Assembly (NCBI GenBank): GCA_021234155.1 | Contig: JAJEKV010000031.1 | Span: forward strand, 12,696,928 to 12,760,927 | Origin: Isoetes taiwanensis | Taxonomy: Eukaryota; Streptophyta; Lycopodiopsida; Isoetales; Isoetaceae | Reading direction: 5' to 3' | Length of the DNA: 64,000 nucleotides | Part shown: positions 23,912 to 35,748 of the stretch, piece after piece | How positions within the stretch are numbered: position 1 is the first letter of the stretch | Layout of the letters: the number at the start of each line of letters is the position of its first letter | Notes under the pieces: generated by a model | The model's input: only the letters and a program-made list of their open reading frames with translations | What the model was told of the DNA's origin: nothing | Databases searched by the model: none | Translations under genes and position numbers: made by a program

Positions 23912-24385
23912 TGTGATGACCATCGTGTATATCTGAAGGCGATCGTCAATATGTTGGAGATGGGTTTTGAACCAACGGGGGTGTTGGTTGCAGGTCATCG
24001 ACTCTTTCCAAGTGCGCTATTGCCACAATCATAGAGTTATGACAAATGTCCTCCCTATGTATGTCTAGGACCATTCATGCACCTATGCTAAGTGGCGTCC
24101 CTCATGTTTGCCAAGTGGTGGACATTCACTTATTTTAAGTGGCAATCATCCACTATTGAGTTCATGCAATATGGCACTATATATGGAGACATTTGAGGAT
24201 GGCGGAGAACCATTACGCTTCAGCGCCCGATTCACGGCTTTCCGTGTATCTTGGTCTTCTTGTCTTGTTCTAGTTCTAGATCTTGTCAGTGGGCCATTGG
24301 ACATATTATTCTTATTACATTGATTCTAGTTAATATATGTATATTCTCTTGCACTTCCTTATATCTAGCCCATAGGCTCGTGACA
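23912..24385 (+). repeat. 3' LTR of copy B element
   Basis: 474 bp, TGTGATGACC...TGACA, followed by the target duplication TCTAC (24386-24390). It is shorter and more diverged than the 5' LTR: the opening inverted repeat is damaged and about 50 bp near the end are missing. Confidence 0.88.
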
Positions 24386-24456
24386 TCTACAGGCTCTAAC
24401 ACGGTCAGAACCTGCTAAGCAGATGAAATTCACCTATTGTTGCTTCGATTAGATGT

Positions 24457-26760
24457 GAAAGGAAGGAAGGAAGGAAGGAAGTTTATTTTAACGTCCCGGA
24501 GGAGGCCGAGGCCTATGAGGCGGCACACGAAGCAGGGCAAAAAGCCAAAAACCCCAACACCAAAAACAAACAATGTAACTGTACAGTAGAACCCTACTAC
24601 CGGGATGAAAAAACCCCCACTTGGGAGGAAAAACCCTAACAGTAGGCTCTCAAATACCATGCCCCAGAAGAGCAAGTCTGACGGCCGAAATCTGCAGGAT
24701 GTAAGCTCCCAGTCGTGCTACCATAGGTGATGCGAGGCGATGTAGCGGTGTGTCGAGCATCTAAGATCAGTGTGTGCCTTTGCTTTCGGACATGGGCATA
24801 TCTTTGGGCATTTGGAGGGCATGGTGCTCATCCTCTATCACGTGCATCTCACAACACCGACATATCCTCTCCTCCACGGGGATCCGTGCCCGCCATTCAC
24901 CCCGGCTGACTGTCTCAATTGCGAGGTAATGGGAACTTCGTCCTTATGGCGGCAATAGCTCTCCGTTTCTTCCACGAGATGTGTGCTTTCAAAAGTCTTG
25001 ATGGGGTCCATGCTCAAGGCTGGGATTAATCTGGCGTGATAGTGCTCTGTCTTGGGCTTTGCAAGAGTAGAGGCATTCCCGCGAGTGGCGGCATAGCCCG
25101 CATCAATTGCCCATTCGCGCATCCGAGAATGCTGCCGGTGCCACCATCATTTTGGTAATCCATAGACCACCTCCTAAACCATCCCTTACGATTGCTCGTG
25201 CCATACCCTCTTCACATTTGGGGGCCTGGCGTTAACAACCGCGGCACGTGGGGGCAAGCGATGCTCATCCATCCCATCCACCTTATGGAAGCAAGTAAGA
25301 TGCCGCGCGCATAGCGAGAATCTTTGTAAAGGCGAGAACCCGTCTCATACAACAAAATCGATGCGATGCGGTGTCCTTCACTCCCAAGCTATATGTCAAG
25401 AAAGCTTTACGCACCCTTTCCAACCTATCCCGCGTATTTTTGCTAATCGGCTGGGCCCCAAACCTCCACCCCATATAGCAGCACCGGCTCAACCAAAGCT
25501 CTAAGCGGGTGTGCTCTCCTCGCCCGATCCACGAGAGATCTATCCGGCAAGAACAGCGTTTTTGCCGCGCATATAAAGCCTTCCAGCCTGCGGCTCTTCT
25601 CTCCACACACTCATCCCACGGCATGTTAGTAGTGATATCAATTCCCGGATACTTGAAGCTCGCACCATCTCCACTTCACGTCCCCCGTAATAGAACTCGG
25701 GATAGGGTGTTGCGAGGGCAGGATCGCGAGAAGCTTAGTTTTGTGCAAGTTCTTTGTCATTCCCGTTGCCCCACGGAACCCCCGGGGGCATCCAAATCTT
25801 CTTTGCATCTTGCTGGCCGTGTGAGCTAGCAAAGCTACATCATCGCATATAGTAAGCGGCTCCCGCGGAGGTCGATCGGATAATTGCACCCGGCTCCCCA
25901 TGGTGCCGCATCCACGTCTCCAAGCTATCAATATACAACCCAAAAGCGTTGGAGACAGCGGGCAGCCCCCGCTTAACTCCCATAGTGCTAGCTACCGGCC
26001 GATCCTCATAAGGCGGTGCGGCATAAATCCCATCATAAAGCTGGTGCACCACATTACGCAACTCTGTGGAACTCGCAATTCTTGCAACCTCGCCCACAAG
26101 TATGTCTCGGGGGCGGTATCATATGCGGTCTTAAAATCTACAAAGCAACAATACAAGTCCGCCGCTCATTCCGGCTTGCCTCCATCAACACTCTCAAAGT
26201 GAAGATATGGTCGGCCGTGGAGTGAGTGGGCTAAAAGCTTTGCCCGCCAATTGCCCGCACCCCGCCTCCTCGCCCACTTAGTAAGTTTCTTCTCCACCAC
26301 CCCCGCCGGGAGCTTTGCAAACAAATGAGCTTACCATAATCATCCGGTAATCGCCCGGCTCATCCTTATTACCGGCTTTATGAGCAGGGAACAACCTTAC
26401 TAACCATCCACTCACGGGGAGCCCCTCGCCTCGAGCACGGTTAATGATCACCGTCGGGGGCCCTACCACGGATGGGCCACCCCATTTCAACAGCTTCGGC
26501 CTGCAGCCCTCAGTAAATCCTTTGCCTTGCCATTCGCCGGATGCACGAGACCTTTTTGAACATCCTCCCCGCGTGGAGCCGCGGCACCTCTCCTACCTGA
26601 TCCGGGACCCTGGCATTAGCTCCTGGCGGGTCATATAACTCCTGCAAGCGGTGCATCCATTGCTCCACACTTACATTACCAGCCACCTGGCGCTTCTTAT
26701 ATAACACCTTATGCCAAAAAGCTTTTGGCTCTGCCATGAGCATGTCAAACAAGATGAACA
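24457..26760 (-). pseudogene. Decayed non-LTR retrotransposon (LINE)
   Basis: On the minus strand from about 26760, pieces of a reverse transcriptase follow in order and in shifting frames: a leading GDYRMIMVS block, STELRNVVHQLYDGIYA, RPVASTMGVKRGLP with FGLYIDSLETWMRHHGEP, the catalytic CDDVALLAH (usual YADD), then FRGATGMTKNLHKTKLL. The thumb-side segment has DLSWIGRGEHTRLELW, then ISKNTRDRLERVRKAFLTYS. The 3' end has GACGTTAAAATAAAC followed by about six TTCC units (24457-24481, written GGAA on the plus strand). The 5' end is truncated and numerous frameshifts make it inactive. Confidence 0.85.
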
Positions 26761-26879
26761 CAACTTACCAGTTGCAGCTGGACCTTGAGAAAATGTTGTT
26801 TGCAAGATTTAAGCTTTGTCGATTTTGAAGCTTTGCAATTTGTAATCTGAGCTCTCCGGCCAGATTCTTATCAGAGACA

Positions 26880-28560
26880 ATCAATTTTTAAACCTGATTT
26901 CTGACGAAGTACCGCAAATATTCCCATCCCGATTGCATGCATTGGAGTCGGAGTCATCCCAGCTTATTAGATTTAATTCGTCCATGAAGGCTGATGCAAG
27001 TGGTTCTTCTATAGGGGCAGTATTAGAACAGGATGGGCATCCTATTGCTTTTGAGAGGCACAAGCTTAATTTTGCGGAACTAAAGTATACGGTATATGAA
27101 AAAGAATTATTGGCTATTGTGCATGCTTTAAACATTTGGAAACATTATCTTATGGGTAGTGATTTTCACATTAAAACAGACCAGCAAAGTATTCAGTTTT
27201 TATTGACACAAGCTTCTGCAAACCTACGCGAGATTAAATGGGCAGAGTTGTTACAGCGTTTTGGGATTGATACTAATGCCATTCATTATCAGCCAGGTCC
27301 ACAGAATAAAGTTGTTGATGCTCTTAGTCGCGTGCGTCATTCAGATGACATTATTCAGGTGAATAATTTTTCCCTTTGGCAAGAAAGCACATTTGAGGCA
27401 ATGAAGGGTATGTATGAGCAAGATGATGAATTTGGTAGTGTTTGGATTGATTTGCATGAAAGCCGGCATCGTATTATTGACAATTTCTATTTACATAAAG
27501 GATATTTGTTTTTCAAAGATTGTCTTTGTGTTTCAAGGAAACTGTTCTACGAGAATGCCATGAGGTACCAATAGCAGGTCATAGGGGTATTTTTAATACT
27601 CATGATTTGGATTCAAAGTATTTCTATTGGAAAACTATAAGAAAAGATGTTGCATTTGTGGGAAGATGTCTTGTGTGTCAGAAAACCAAAGATTCTCATG
27701 CCAAGGTACCAGGATTATTGATGGCACTAAGTATCCCAGAAAAACCTTTTCAGCATATCAGTATGGACTTTGTTAGTGTTCCACGGAGCAGACAAGATAA
27801 TGATCAGGTTTGGACCATTGTGGACTGTCTAAGTAAGTATGCAATCTTTATTCCTTGCAAAAAGACATTAAGAGCTCATGATGCTGCACGACTATTTTTG
27901 AAAGAAGTATTTAAGAACCATGGATTGCCTGAGGTAATAATTTCTGACAGAGATTCAAAGTTTTGCAGCAAGTTTTGGAGAGCATTGTTTACAAATTTAG
28001 GTACAAGGATGCATTTCTCCACAGCTTTCCATCCTCAGACCGATGGGCAGACAGAAGTTACTCACAGAACTCTTCTAAGCATGCTACGCAGTTTTGTACA
28101 TGAGCAGGTTTTTGATTGGGAGTGGTATCTGCCAGTGGTTCAGTTTACTTATAATATGGCCACACACTCAGCCACAGGTTTATCACTTTTTTATGTTATA
28201 CAGGGACGTTTACCTCCAAATCCTGTTATTAAAGTGGCAGGAGGTGTGATGGAGGCAGATCGAGTTGCTAAGGATATGGATGCTGTTTTGGAATCCACCA
28301 GGGCAGCACTCACTGTTGCACATGAAAGGTACACTCGTCAAGCGAACAGGAAACGCAAACAGGTTCTATATCAAGTGGATGACTGGGTATTCATTCGAAT
28401 CATTAAGGAAAGACGTGCTCTTTCCGAAAGAAAAAGCACAAGCTTCTTACCAGGTTTTATGGACCTTTTAAGATCATTGAAAAGATAAATGATAATGTTT
28501 ACAGGTTGGAATTGCCCGATACTTGGAAGATGCATAATTCTTTTATTTTAGTCCTTGATA
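26880..28560 (+). pseudogene. Truncated Ty3-type pol: RNase H and integrase
   Basis: Begins inside the RNase H domain (ADASGSSIGAVL, FAELKYTVYEKELLAIVHAL, TDQQSIQFLL, GPQNKVVDALSRV) and continues into the integrase zinc-binding region (GHRGIFNTHD, CLVCQKTK). The catalytic core has D in HISMDFV, D in ISDRDSKFCSKFW and E in DGQTEVTHRTL, where the usual N is T. It ends with YGPFKIIEKINDNVYRLELP and HNSFILVLD. Protease and reverse transcriptase are missing. A one-base deletion at about 27537 changes frame between RNase H and integrase, and two more frame changes lie near 28440. The upstream end meets the decayed LINE region. No chromodomain is seen. Confidence 0.9.
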
Positions 28561-30247
28561 TTTGTTGTTATTGCTCTATTTCTTATTTTACTCCATATGT
28601 GGTCTTATGTTCTCAGTGGTTCTCATGGATGCCCTTATGAGGGCCTATGCTCGCTCTTTATCATAGATTCTTAGTGTCTCGTTGGTGCCTTTGATGGCCT
28701 TTAGCTATTTTCATTTTGTGTCCTTGGCCACTTTGTCTCGTTTTGTTCTGTTCCTCTATTCTCGATCCCTTTTTCTATCCATTTTATTTTGATCTCATGT
28801 TTGTCTTTTTTCACCCCATGCTTGTTCCTTTCCTCTTTTTTCCATTTTATCCCTTGAGAGATATCTTTGCTCTGCCATTGTCTTGAGTTCTCTTTTGTCT
28901 ACCTCTGGACTCGATGTAGTTCTTCTTGCCTTGTTGATCCAGTCATCATGCCTTTTCTATGTTGACCCCTTACGAACTGGAAGAGTTGTTTGGCATACGT
29001 CCATCCTGCATAATGTTCATACGACATTCCCCTTTTTGGCCTACATTTTAAATTTCAAATCGTGATTGCATCATCGCACATTCGGGCATGTTGTAGTAGA
29101 GCCTGTGGTAAGTTGTCTTGCTTTCTTATATGGTCTTTGTTCTTGTTTCAGGTTGCACTCAGTTTTCTTCATCCATTCCTCATCTTGGCATTGACCCCAT
29201 CCTCGTTGACTCTGTGGCATCGTCTACCAGTGTTCTCAATTGCATAATTGTTTTGTCACCTTATGAAACTTTTTTATTCTTGTATCTTGGGGTCCCTATT
29301 GTCTTGTTCCTGTGGGTTATGTTGTTTCTACATTTGAAAGTTTGCTTGGACTGGTTATGCATGTAGGGTATATGTTTAGGCTTTTTTGTCCTTGTTTGTC
29401 GTGATGTTGTTTCATTATAGTATTCCCTGTAGTTTGCTGCTGGTACGTTGATTTTTCAATTTTGGTCCCAGGTACTTGTTTTAGCTTGTTAACTATGTCA
29501 GGTCTTCATGTCTTCACCTTTTATACAATCCATGGTGCATAGTTTTGATCTTTCTTATTTATTATTATGGGGTTTGCATTGTCTTCATGAAAGTTCGCTT
29601 GAGTATGTTATGCATGAATGATACAGGTTAGGTATTTTTGTTCTTACTTCCATAGCGTCTTGTCATTAGGTATTCTCTGTAGTTTGTTGGTACATTGGTT
29701 CTAGAGTTTTGATTTCATGTGCTTTGGTGGTGGCCATAGTTGTTGTTTATGTTCGATATTTTGCCTTCTTTGCCTTATGCATTCACGTTGTCCCCGGGTT
29801 TCTTGGGCCCCTTCCCCTCTATTTGCATTGGCATCCTGTCTCGTCTCATGATTGTTGCATTTTTTCCTGGCATCAAGTTGCGCCTTACAGTCTCTCGTGG
29901 TCTCAATTTATGATGGGGTTTGAGGGAGATTCCTTTTTGTGTCGGATGATGATATTTGTGCACAAGGACCTTTCCCTAGAATGCTATGGTTCTGTTTCAA
30001 AATAGAAGAGAACCATCATTCTAGGGATAGTGATGCCAGTTTTAACGCCAGCTCTCTTTTTAGACCCAAGCTTTCTTTGGCACAAGCCTGCTATAGCGCA
30101 AGCTTTCTTTGACCCGTTCTTCCATAAAAGCCTTGTGTCTTCCTGCATTGCTCATCGGCGTTTCCTCTGAGCTGAATCTTGTTGTTGTACACATTTCCCC
30201 CCTCCCACCTCTTACTCAGCTATATGGGTTTTACTTTTTGTTTCATG
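28561..30247. repeat. T/C-rich retroelement-like sequence
   Basis: Pyrimidine-rich on the plus strand and without coding sequence. The part 29562-30247 is repeated at 37140-37800 and contains the hairpin CCCTAGAATGCTATGGTTCT...AGAACCATCATTCTAGGG (29974-30026). That hairpin is homologous to the one that opens each T-rich unit at 43416, 49621 and 55797, as is the nearby CATCGGCGTTTCCTC block. It directly follows the Ty3 integrase, so it may be the 3' noncoding or LTR region of that family. Confidence 0.6.
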
Positions 30248-30363
30248 TTGGTGGATGGCGGATATGCGCTGCAGTCAATCAATGGAGATGAAGAAGTGGA
30301 AGGTCCAGAATTGTCTCTAATTTTTGTGAGAGTGCTCCTAGCAGCCCCTGTAGATCTGCTCAC
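30248..30363 (-). pseudogene. Methyltransferase exon 1 copy, start codon lost
   Basis: 116 bp corresponding to codons 1 to about 39 of the cap methyltransferase. Compared by eye, the only difference within the exon is in the start codon (ATG to GTG at 30363). The exon is cut at 30248, so no downstream coding sequence follows. Confidence 0.88.
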
Positions 30364-31682
30364 ATCTCTTTAAAATTGTCGTGCTACCAGTATGATATGG
30401 TATCAATCTTAAGAATATGAAACAGATATCAAATGAGCAGCTGGTCTTGCTTGTTTTCCTCAATCTACCGGGCAGGAATCGGGCTCAAATCTGCAATTAG
30501 GGTTCTGAGCAATGATTCTATCAAAAAATCAATTTTATTGTGAAGGGCGGCAGAATGCATAACTTAAAAAACGAGAAAGAAGCAGATGGATCGCAGGAGA
30601 GGCATAGATGCAACTACGGCGATGTTTTGGTTGAAAGAGGACTTGTTAATTAGGGTACAAGATAGGCTGATATCGGTTGCTGAGAAAATTGAGAATGGAA
30701 GAGAATAGAACAAGTAATCTTTGAGAGAGAATTTTCTTTTTGGATTGCCCTTAGGGGTCAACCCTTGGGATGGAGGGGAAATGACGTTTTGAAGGCCTAG
30801 ATTTATTCATGGTATATGATAGAATATTCTGGAAAGATGGCTTTTGGGCTTGAGCTTGAGATGTGGATAGGTTTTAGGTTTTTGGAGGACCTATATATGA
30901 TGTGCGTGAGGAGGCATTCTTGCAGATGAACAAATTGTTGTTGAAGAGACGAATTCAACTCCCAATGGTATGCTTGAAATATATCTCGTTTCTCTCTTTT
31001 AGAATGCAGTCATTTTGGTAGATTAAATAGGGAATTTGGATGAATAATCCTAGAGCGTTCGAAAATGGGAAGATTGGTTAGCGCAATCCCCCCTCTCATC
31101 ATATTTGATGCCTGGGAAAAAAGTTGTTTGTAATTGCTTTGGACAGTGACAAAGAGTGAATGCAATATTAAAAGATGATCCATTGACTATGGAGGCTGCG
31201 GTATTGCTTTCGTTGTTTGGTACTCCCTTGTCTAACATCTATTTATTGTAGTGCAGACATGGTTTAGAAGAGAGTGGAAAATGACTTCTTATGAGAATTG
31301 GAGTGAAATGAAAAGATGAAACGGATTATTATCAGAGTTGTAGATGCAAGTGGAGGTCAAATGCGGGAGCTTGATACTGCTTTGGATTATGTCGCGCACA
31401 AGTGAGTCCATTATTTCCCTTTAAACCACATGTCTTGAAAATTATTAGAATCGAGCCATTGGCAACCTCTGAGTTTAGAAGGTAGAACAAATTGACACAT
31501 AAGATTATCATGATAATTGACTGCAGATTATCATTATAATCTCCTCCTCAGATCTCAGCCTTGTTGTTTGAATCATGTGGTTGTAGCATGATTGTCGATT
31601 TCTGCTTAGCTTGAAATTGCACATGGAGTTGGGGAAGTCTACCCATTGAAGCATGGATTTTTCCTTCCATAGAAATATCTAC

Positions 31683-32211
31683 TGTGACGACCATACGTGT
31701 ATAATACGAAGATGGTCGTCACACATAGGCAAAAGTAATATGTTGGAGATGGGTTTTGAACCAACAAGGTGTTGGTTGCAAGTCGTCGACTCTTTCCAAA
31801 TGCACTATTGCCATGAGCATAGATCATGACAAATGTCTTCTCTATGTACATCAAGGACCATTCATGCACCTATGCTAAGTGGCGTCCCTCATGCTCGCCA
31901 AGTGGCCCACATTCACTTATTCTAAGTGGCGACCATCCACTATTGAGTTCATGCAATATGGCACTATATGTGGAGACATTCGAGGATGGCAGGACCCTTT
32001 TGCTTCAACGCCAGTTACGGCCTTCTCATGTATTTTGTTCTTCTTATCTTGTTCTAGTTCTAGATCTTGTCAGTGATCTCGAGCCTTCTTGTTCGTGTAT
32101 TATTGCTTTGCCCTTCGGGCCATTGTACATATTATTCTTGTTACATTGATTCTAGTTTATATATGTATTTTCTTTTGCACTTCCTTGTATCTAGCCCGTA
32201 GGCTCGTGACA
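31683..32211 (+). mobile_element. LTR of small retroelement, copy C
   Basis: 529 bp, TGTGACGACC...TGACA, preceded by TCTAC (31678-31682). Interior sequence follows, with a gag-like ATG at 32265 (MENQLASIMQEVEKIATSF). No 3' LTR follows; the interior ends at about 32735. Confidence 0.88.
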
Positions 32212-32735
32212 GTTTGAAGCAGAATCTCAATTCGGTTCGAGCCAGTCCAAGAATTTTCTTCCATAATGGAGAATCAATTGGCAAGTATTATGCAAGAGGT
32301 AGAGAAGATTGCAACATCATTCTATCAGCGTTATCCCGTGTTGAAGAGGACTGTTGTGCAGCCTAATGCTGAGTAGAGACAAGTGCAGTTGGATGGTCAG
32401 CTTGCAGTTTCACATCCAGTTCCAATTCCCCTTCCACACCCAGACCCAGTCCCAGTTCTAGCTCTTGATCTAGTTCTAGTTCCTGATCTTCTTAATGTTG
32501 CAAAGACCTTAGGCCCGGACGTGCTTTCAGTCTTGGATTCAAACTTGAGCTCTGGTTTTACCTCCAGTTTGTCTTTGTGTCTTGATGTGTCCCCTATTTT
32601 AGATCATGCTCTTGATGTAGTTCTTTGTCTCGATCAATTTAGTGTGCACTTTTGCTTTTATCCATATTCCTGTTCCAGTTCATACTTCAATTTCTACCCC
32701 TGCTCTTGTTCCTCCTCCAGTTTATAAACTAGTGC
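32212..32735 (+). mobile_element. Retroelement interior, copy C (truncated)
   Basis: Gag-like start at 32265, in-frame TAG at about 32373, then an open frame rich in Pro, Leu, Val and Asp (32383-32727). This open frame is longer than in the other copies because a small indel merges two frames. No enzymatic domain is seen. Confidence 0.7.
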
Positions 32736-33956
32736 GTTGTTCTGTCATTTTTAATAATTGCTAGACCTGAATGCGATGCAGGTACATTAGATTCTTTGCG
32801 TGCCAACTTTCTTTTTGTTTATCATATTATTGCTACCTTGCATTTTTTGTAACGATTATGCCTGTTATTCTGAATTCACGTAGATTGTATTAAGACAGTT
32901 GGTTGCCTAGAATTGTCAAGGTGCAATCTACAATAAGTGGTAGATGATGGAGTTCACATATAATAGATGGTGAGTCTACTAAAAGAGAAATGTAGCTCAC
33001 CTTTGAGTAGCTGGCCTATTATATGGTTGTATGCTTTGAGTGTGACTCCTTTTGAAGCAAATATAGTAAGAAAATATTTATAGCGTATTTACATCTGTTA
33101 AACAGACCATAACAATGCTGTAAATGCTTTTTTTAGCAGAAAGTTCTTTAGATTTATATCTAAAACTCACTCATCCTAGATTTTATTCTGCTACAGGCTG
33201 GAAAGATAGAGCTAGATTAGAACATACATAGAAAGAAGATTGTGGAGGCCGATGCCACATCTCTGGTATCAAGTGGCACAGATCAAAGTTGGGAGATCCT
33301 TCTATTTTGGCTGAGTTGCTGTGGACGCAGACTGATACCTCGGGTGTTTCTCATGTAGATGTGAACAAGAAAAAAATGTGCAGGTTTTCTCCATCTATCC
33401 ATACAAGTTATCTAAGTAGGCTTTTATTTGATTCAGAGCTTTTGAGATTCTATTTTGTAAGCGTTGAATCCAGATTGTAGAGAAGAGCCATACAAGATAA
33501 CCATGGTCTGTATATTGTTCTACCTTCATTCTTTCTAATCCATTAGAACTGAGGGTGCCAAAATGGGTTGGTGGACATCTCTCTATCCCACAGCAATTTG
33601 GATATCTTCCACAGGTTTGTAAGGTGGTAACTCCTCTGTCATCATCTAAGGCCTTTTTTCAATTTCCACGTAGATGACGGTTCTACGTCACATTTCTGGT
33701 TCTAAGGCCTTGCTATTTCTTTGCTAAAAAATGAGTCTTATGTCTGTCCAAGGGACATAAAGTTGGAGCAACAACCTGCTTCATATCTAAATATGTCATA
33801 TTTTGAGGCGAATGAAGCTACCAAAGGCAATTTTCACAGGGTATAGAAGTGTCGATATGCACATCTTTCTGGCCCTTCTTCTCATACTATGAACTTCTCA
33901 TGTCATTTTTGATTTGGATTTTGCTTTTGTCATATATTCTCATTTCTTATTCTCTT

Positions 33957-34520
33957 CAGTTTCTGCCGGATGTTTCGTATCAGCATGATCTTTAGGCAGC
34001 AGAAATGGGTACACAGGGATTGAGGCCAAGTAGCTAAGGATGGAGCCAACAAATTTTGAGTTTGAGGTTGCCATTTGCATTGGTGGTACCATACGGCAGA
34101 TGTTTACTCCTTTCCTCCAAAAAGAAAATAAATCATATTCATCTGCTAGAAGCTTAGCTACCAATGTGAGGTAAGGATTTAATCAAATCACTTCAATTGT
34201 TGTATCTCTAATCATTTGCTTTTTTATATATTGCAAAATAGACAAATTTGTGATACGTTTTGCTTCTTGAAGCGAAGAATATCCATGATCTATTAATCGA
34301 ACATTGAAGCTCGATCAAAATTCTTAGGCAACCAGAATATCTCTGTTGTTGTAGTTATATAACGTTCTTATTTTCTTCAATTTCTGCCAGATATTTTGTA
34401 TCAGCATGATCTTTAGGCAGCATAAATGGGTACACAGGGATTCAATGCATATTTTTGGAGCCAACAAATTTTGAGTTTGAGGTTGCCATTTGCATCGGGG
34501 ATACCATATGGTTGATGTGC
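33957..34520. repeat. Direct duplication, period about 421 bp
   Basis: The block at 33957 to about 34105 (TTTCTGCCGGATGTTTCGTA onward, with GGGTACACAGGGATT and TTTGAGTTTGAGGTTGCC) recurs at 34378 to about 34520 with about 10% divergence and a deletion. It is an old tandem duplication. Confidence 0.75.
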
Positions 34521-34601
34521 AGCATATCTTATTGTTTTTCTCATAAAACCTGGAAAGGTGAGTCTTAATTCTTTCCTCTAGCTCCGTGGACGATAAAATC
34601 A

Positions 34602-34676
34602 TATTCTATTCTATTCTATTCTATTCTATTCTATTCTATTCTATTCTATTCTATTCTATTCTATTCTATTCTATTC
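34602..34676. repeat. (ATTCT)n microsatellite
   Basis: About 15 copies of ATTCT. It follows GACGATAAAATCATA, which resembles the GACGTTAAAATA that precedes the microsatellite tails of LINE-like elements at 24481 and 48542. It may mark another LINE 3' end. Confidence 0.9.
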
Positions 34677-35636
34677 AATCAATGCGTTTGGACTCCTTAA
34701 ATATGATTCGCAATAAAAAGAAGGCTACTTTGCTGCAATGGTGTTCAGATATTTAGTGCTGGAATTATTCGTATATTATTTGTTATGTTGGGTACATATT
34801 CTATAGAACACGACGTTAGATGAATCAATGTTTGAGCTTGGTATGTCCTTTTTCTACAATGTTGACCAGAAGCTATCATCTTTGCACCTTTTATTCTTTT
34901 TTCTATCTTTATTTTATTATATAACTGACGATGCACCAATGGTACAACTCCTTTGGTTCACTGCAAGCAATGGCATATGCAAGCTACATTCAAGTTTTAT
35001 GGAGAAGGAACACGGAACATAGAGGTAGACAAAGATCGTAGTATTTTTCTTATGCATGCCTCAATAAGAGGTATTAAATGTTCATTCTCAACTATTTTCA
35101 TAATTGCTACTAGAACTTTATGTAGAATGGCCGACTCATGTGACAGTCACATCCACAATATCCTAACCAACGTCACATATTACCATTGCTATCTTACAAT
35201 TGTCTTCTTGCCACAATTTTTATTTCTTTTTTACTTTCACAATATATTTCTCACATCGCATCAAGAAACCACATCTATTGGTATCGCTCTCCATTGGAAT
35301 CACTCTGCTGCTTGATCTGTTGAAAAACATAAGATAAACATTTTTGGACCAAAGGAAGTTTATATAACAAAGGTTGCTCTGCTCTAATTAGCTACTAGAC
35401 ATGATGCACACACGTTGTGTATCTGAACCTTATTGCATCCTAACCTTATTCTTTGCAGATCCAAGTGCTTCTCAAATAAAAGTTATATTCTAGATATGAA
35501 GGCGACCTAGAAAATTAGTTTCATTCAAAGAAAATGTCTTATGTGAAGAATTTCCAGCATTCACAAGATGAAGCTCACCAATGCATGGTATGATTTTTTG
35601 TACAGCCTATTAGTTACTGGGAGAACATCAGCAGCT

Positions 35637-35748
35637 TGAATGTGCGCTAGGCTACTTAATTGCCATGTTTTCCTGATAGAAATTCGAGCACCGAATGTGC
35701 GCTAGGCTACTTAATTGCCATGTTTTCCTGATAGAAATTCGAGCACCA
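35637..35748. repeat. 56 bp perfect tandem duplication
   Basis: GAATGTGCGCTAGGCTACTT and the next 36 bases occur twice in a row with no visible differences. Confidence 0.88.

Larger units (their letters stand above)
10668..24385 (+). mobile_element. Small LTR retrotransposon split by a transposon
   Basis: The 5' LTR (10668-11193) and 3' LTR (23912-24385) both start TGTGAYGACC and end CA. They are flanked by the 5 bp duplication TCTAC at 10663-10667 and 24386-24390. Without the 11.9 kb insertion, the interior would be only about 0.8 kb: a gag-like start at 11248, an in-frame stop, a proline/leucine-rich stretch, and a last open frame ending GKTSSFGGIV at 23916. A purine-rich tract GGAGGGATAG lies directly before the 3' LTR. 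No protease, reverse transcriptase or integrase is seen, so it is a non-autonomous element relying on another family's enzymes. Confidence 0.88.
30248..32735. repeat. Duplicated segment, copy C
   Basis: Carries most of methyltransferase exon 1, the 1.3 kb upstream region, the TCTAC target sequence, a 5' LTR and about 0.5 kb of retroelement interior, in the same order as copies A and B. It extends deeper into exon 1 than copy B does, so it was not derived from B. The left junction falls at TTGGT, shared with the T-rich sequence it interrupts. The right end is abrupt after 32735. Confidence 0.9.

Noticed and set aside
24727-24958. Plus-strand open frames over the LINE 3' part
   Set aside because: They are antisense shadows of the decayed LINE reading frame on the minus strand.
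28561-30247. A host gene downstream of the Ty3 integrase
   Set aside because: Open frames are short, T-rich and duplicated at 37140. The sequence behaves as a repeat.
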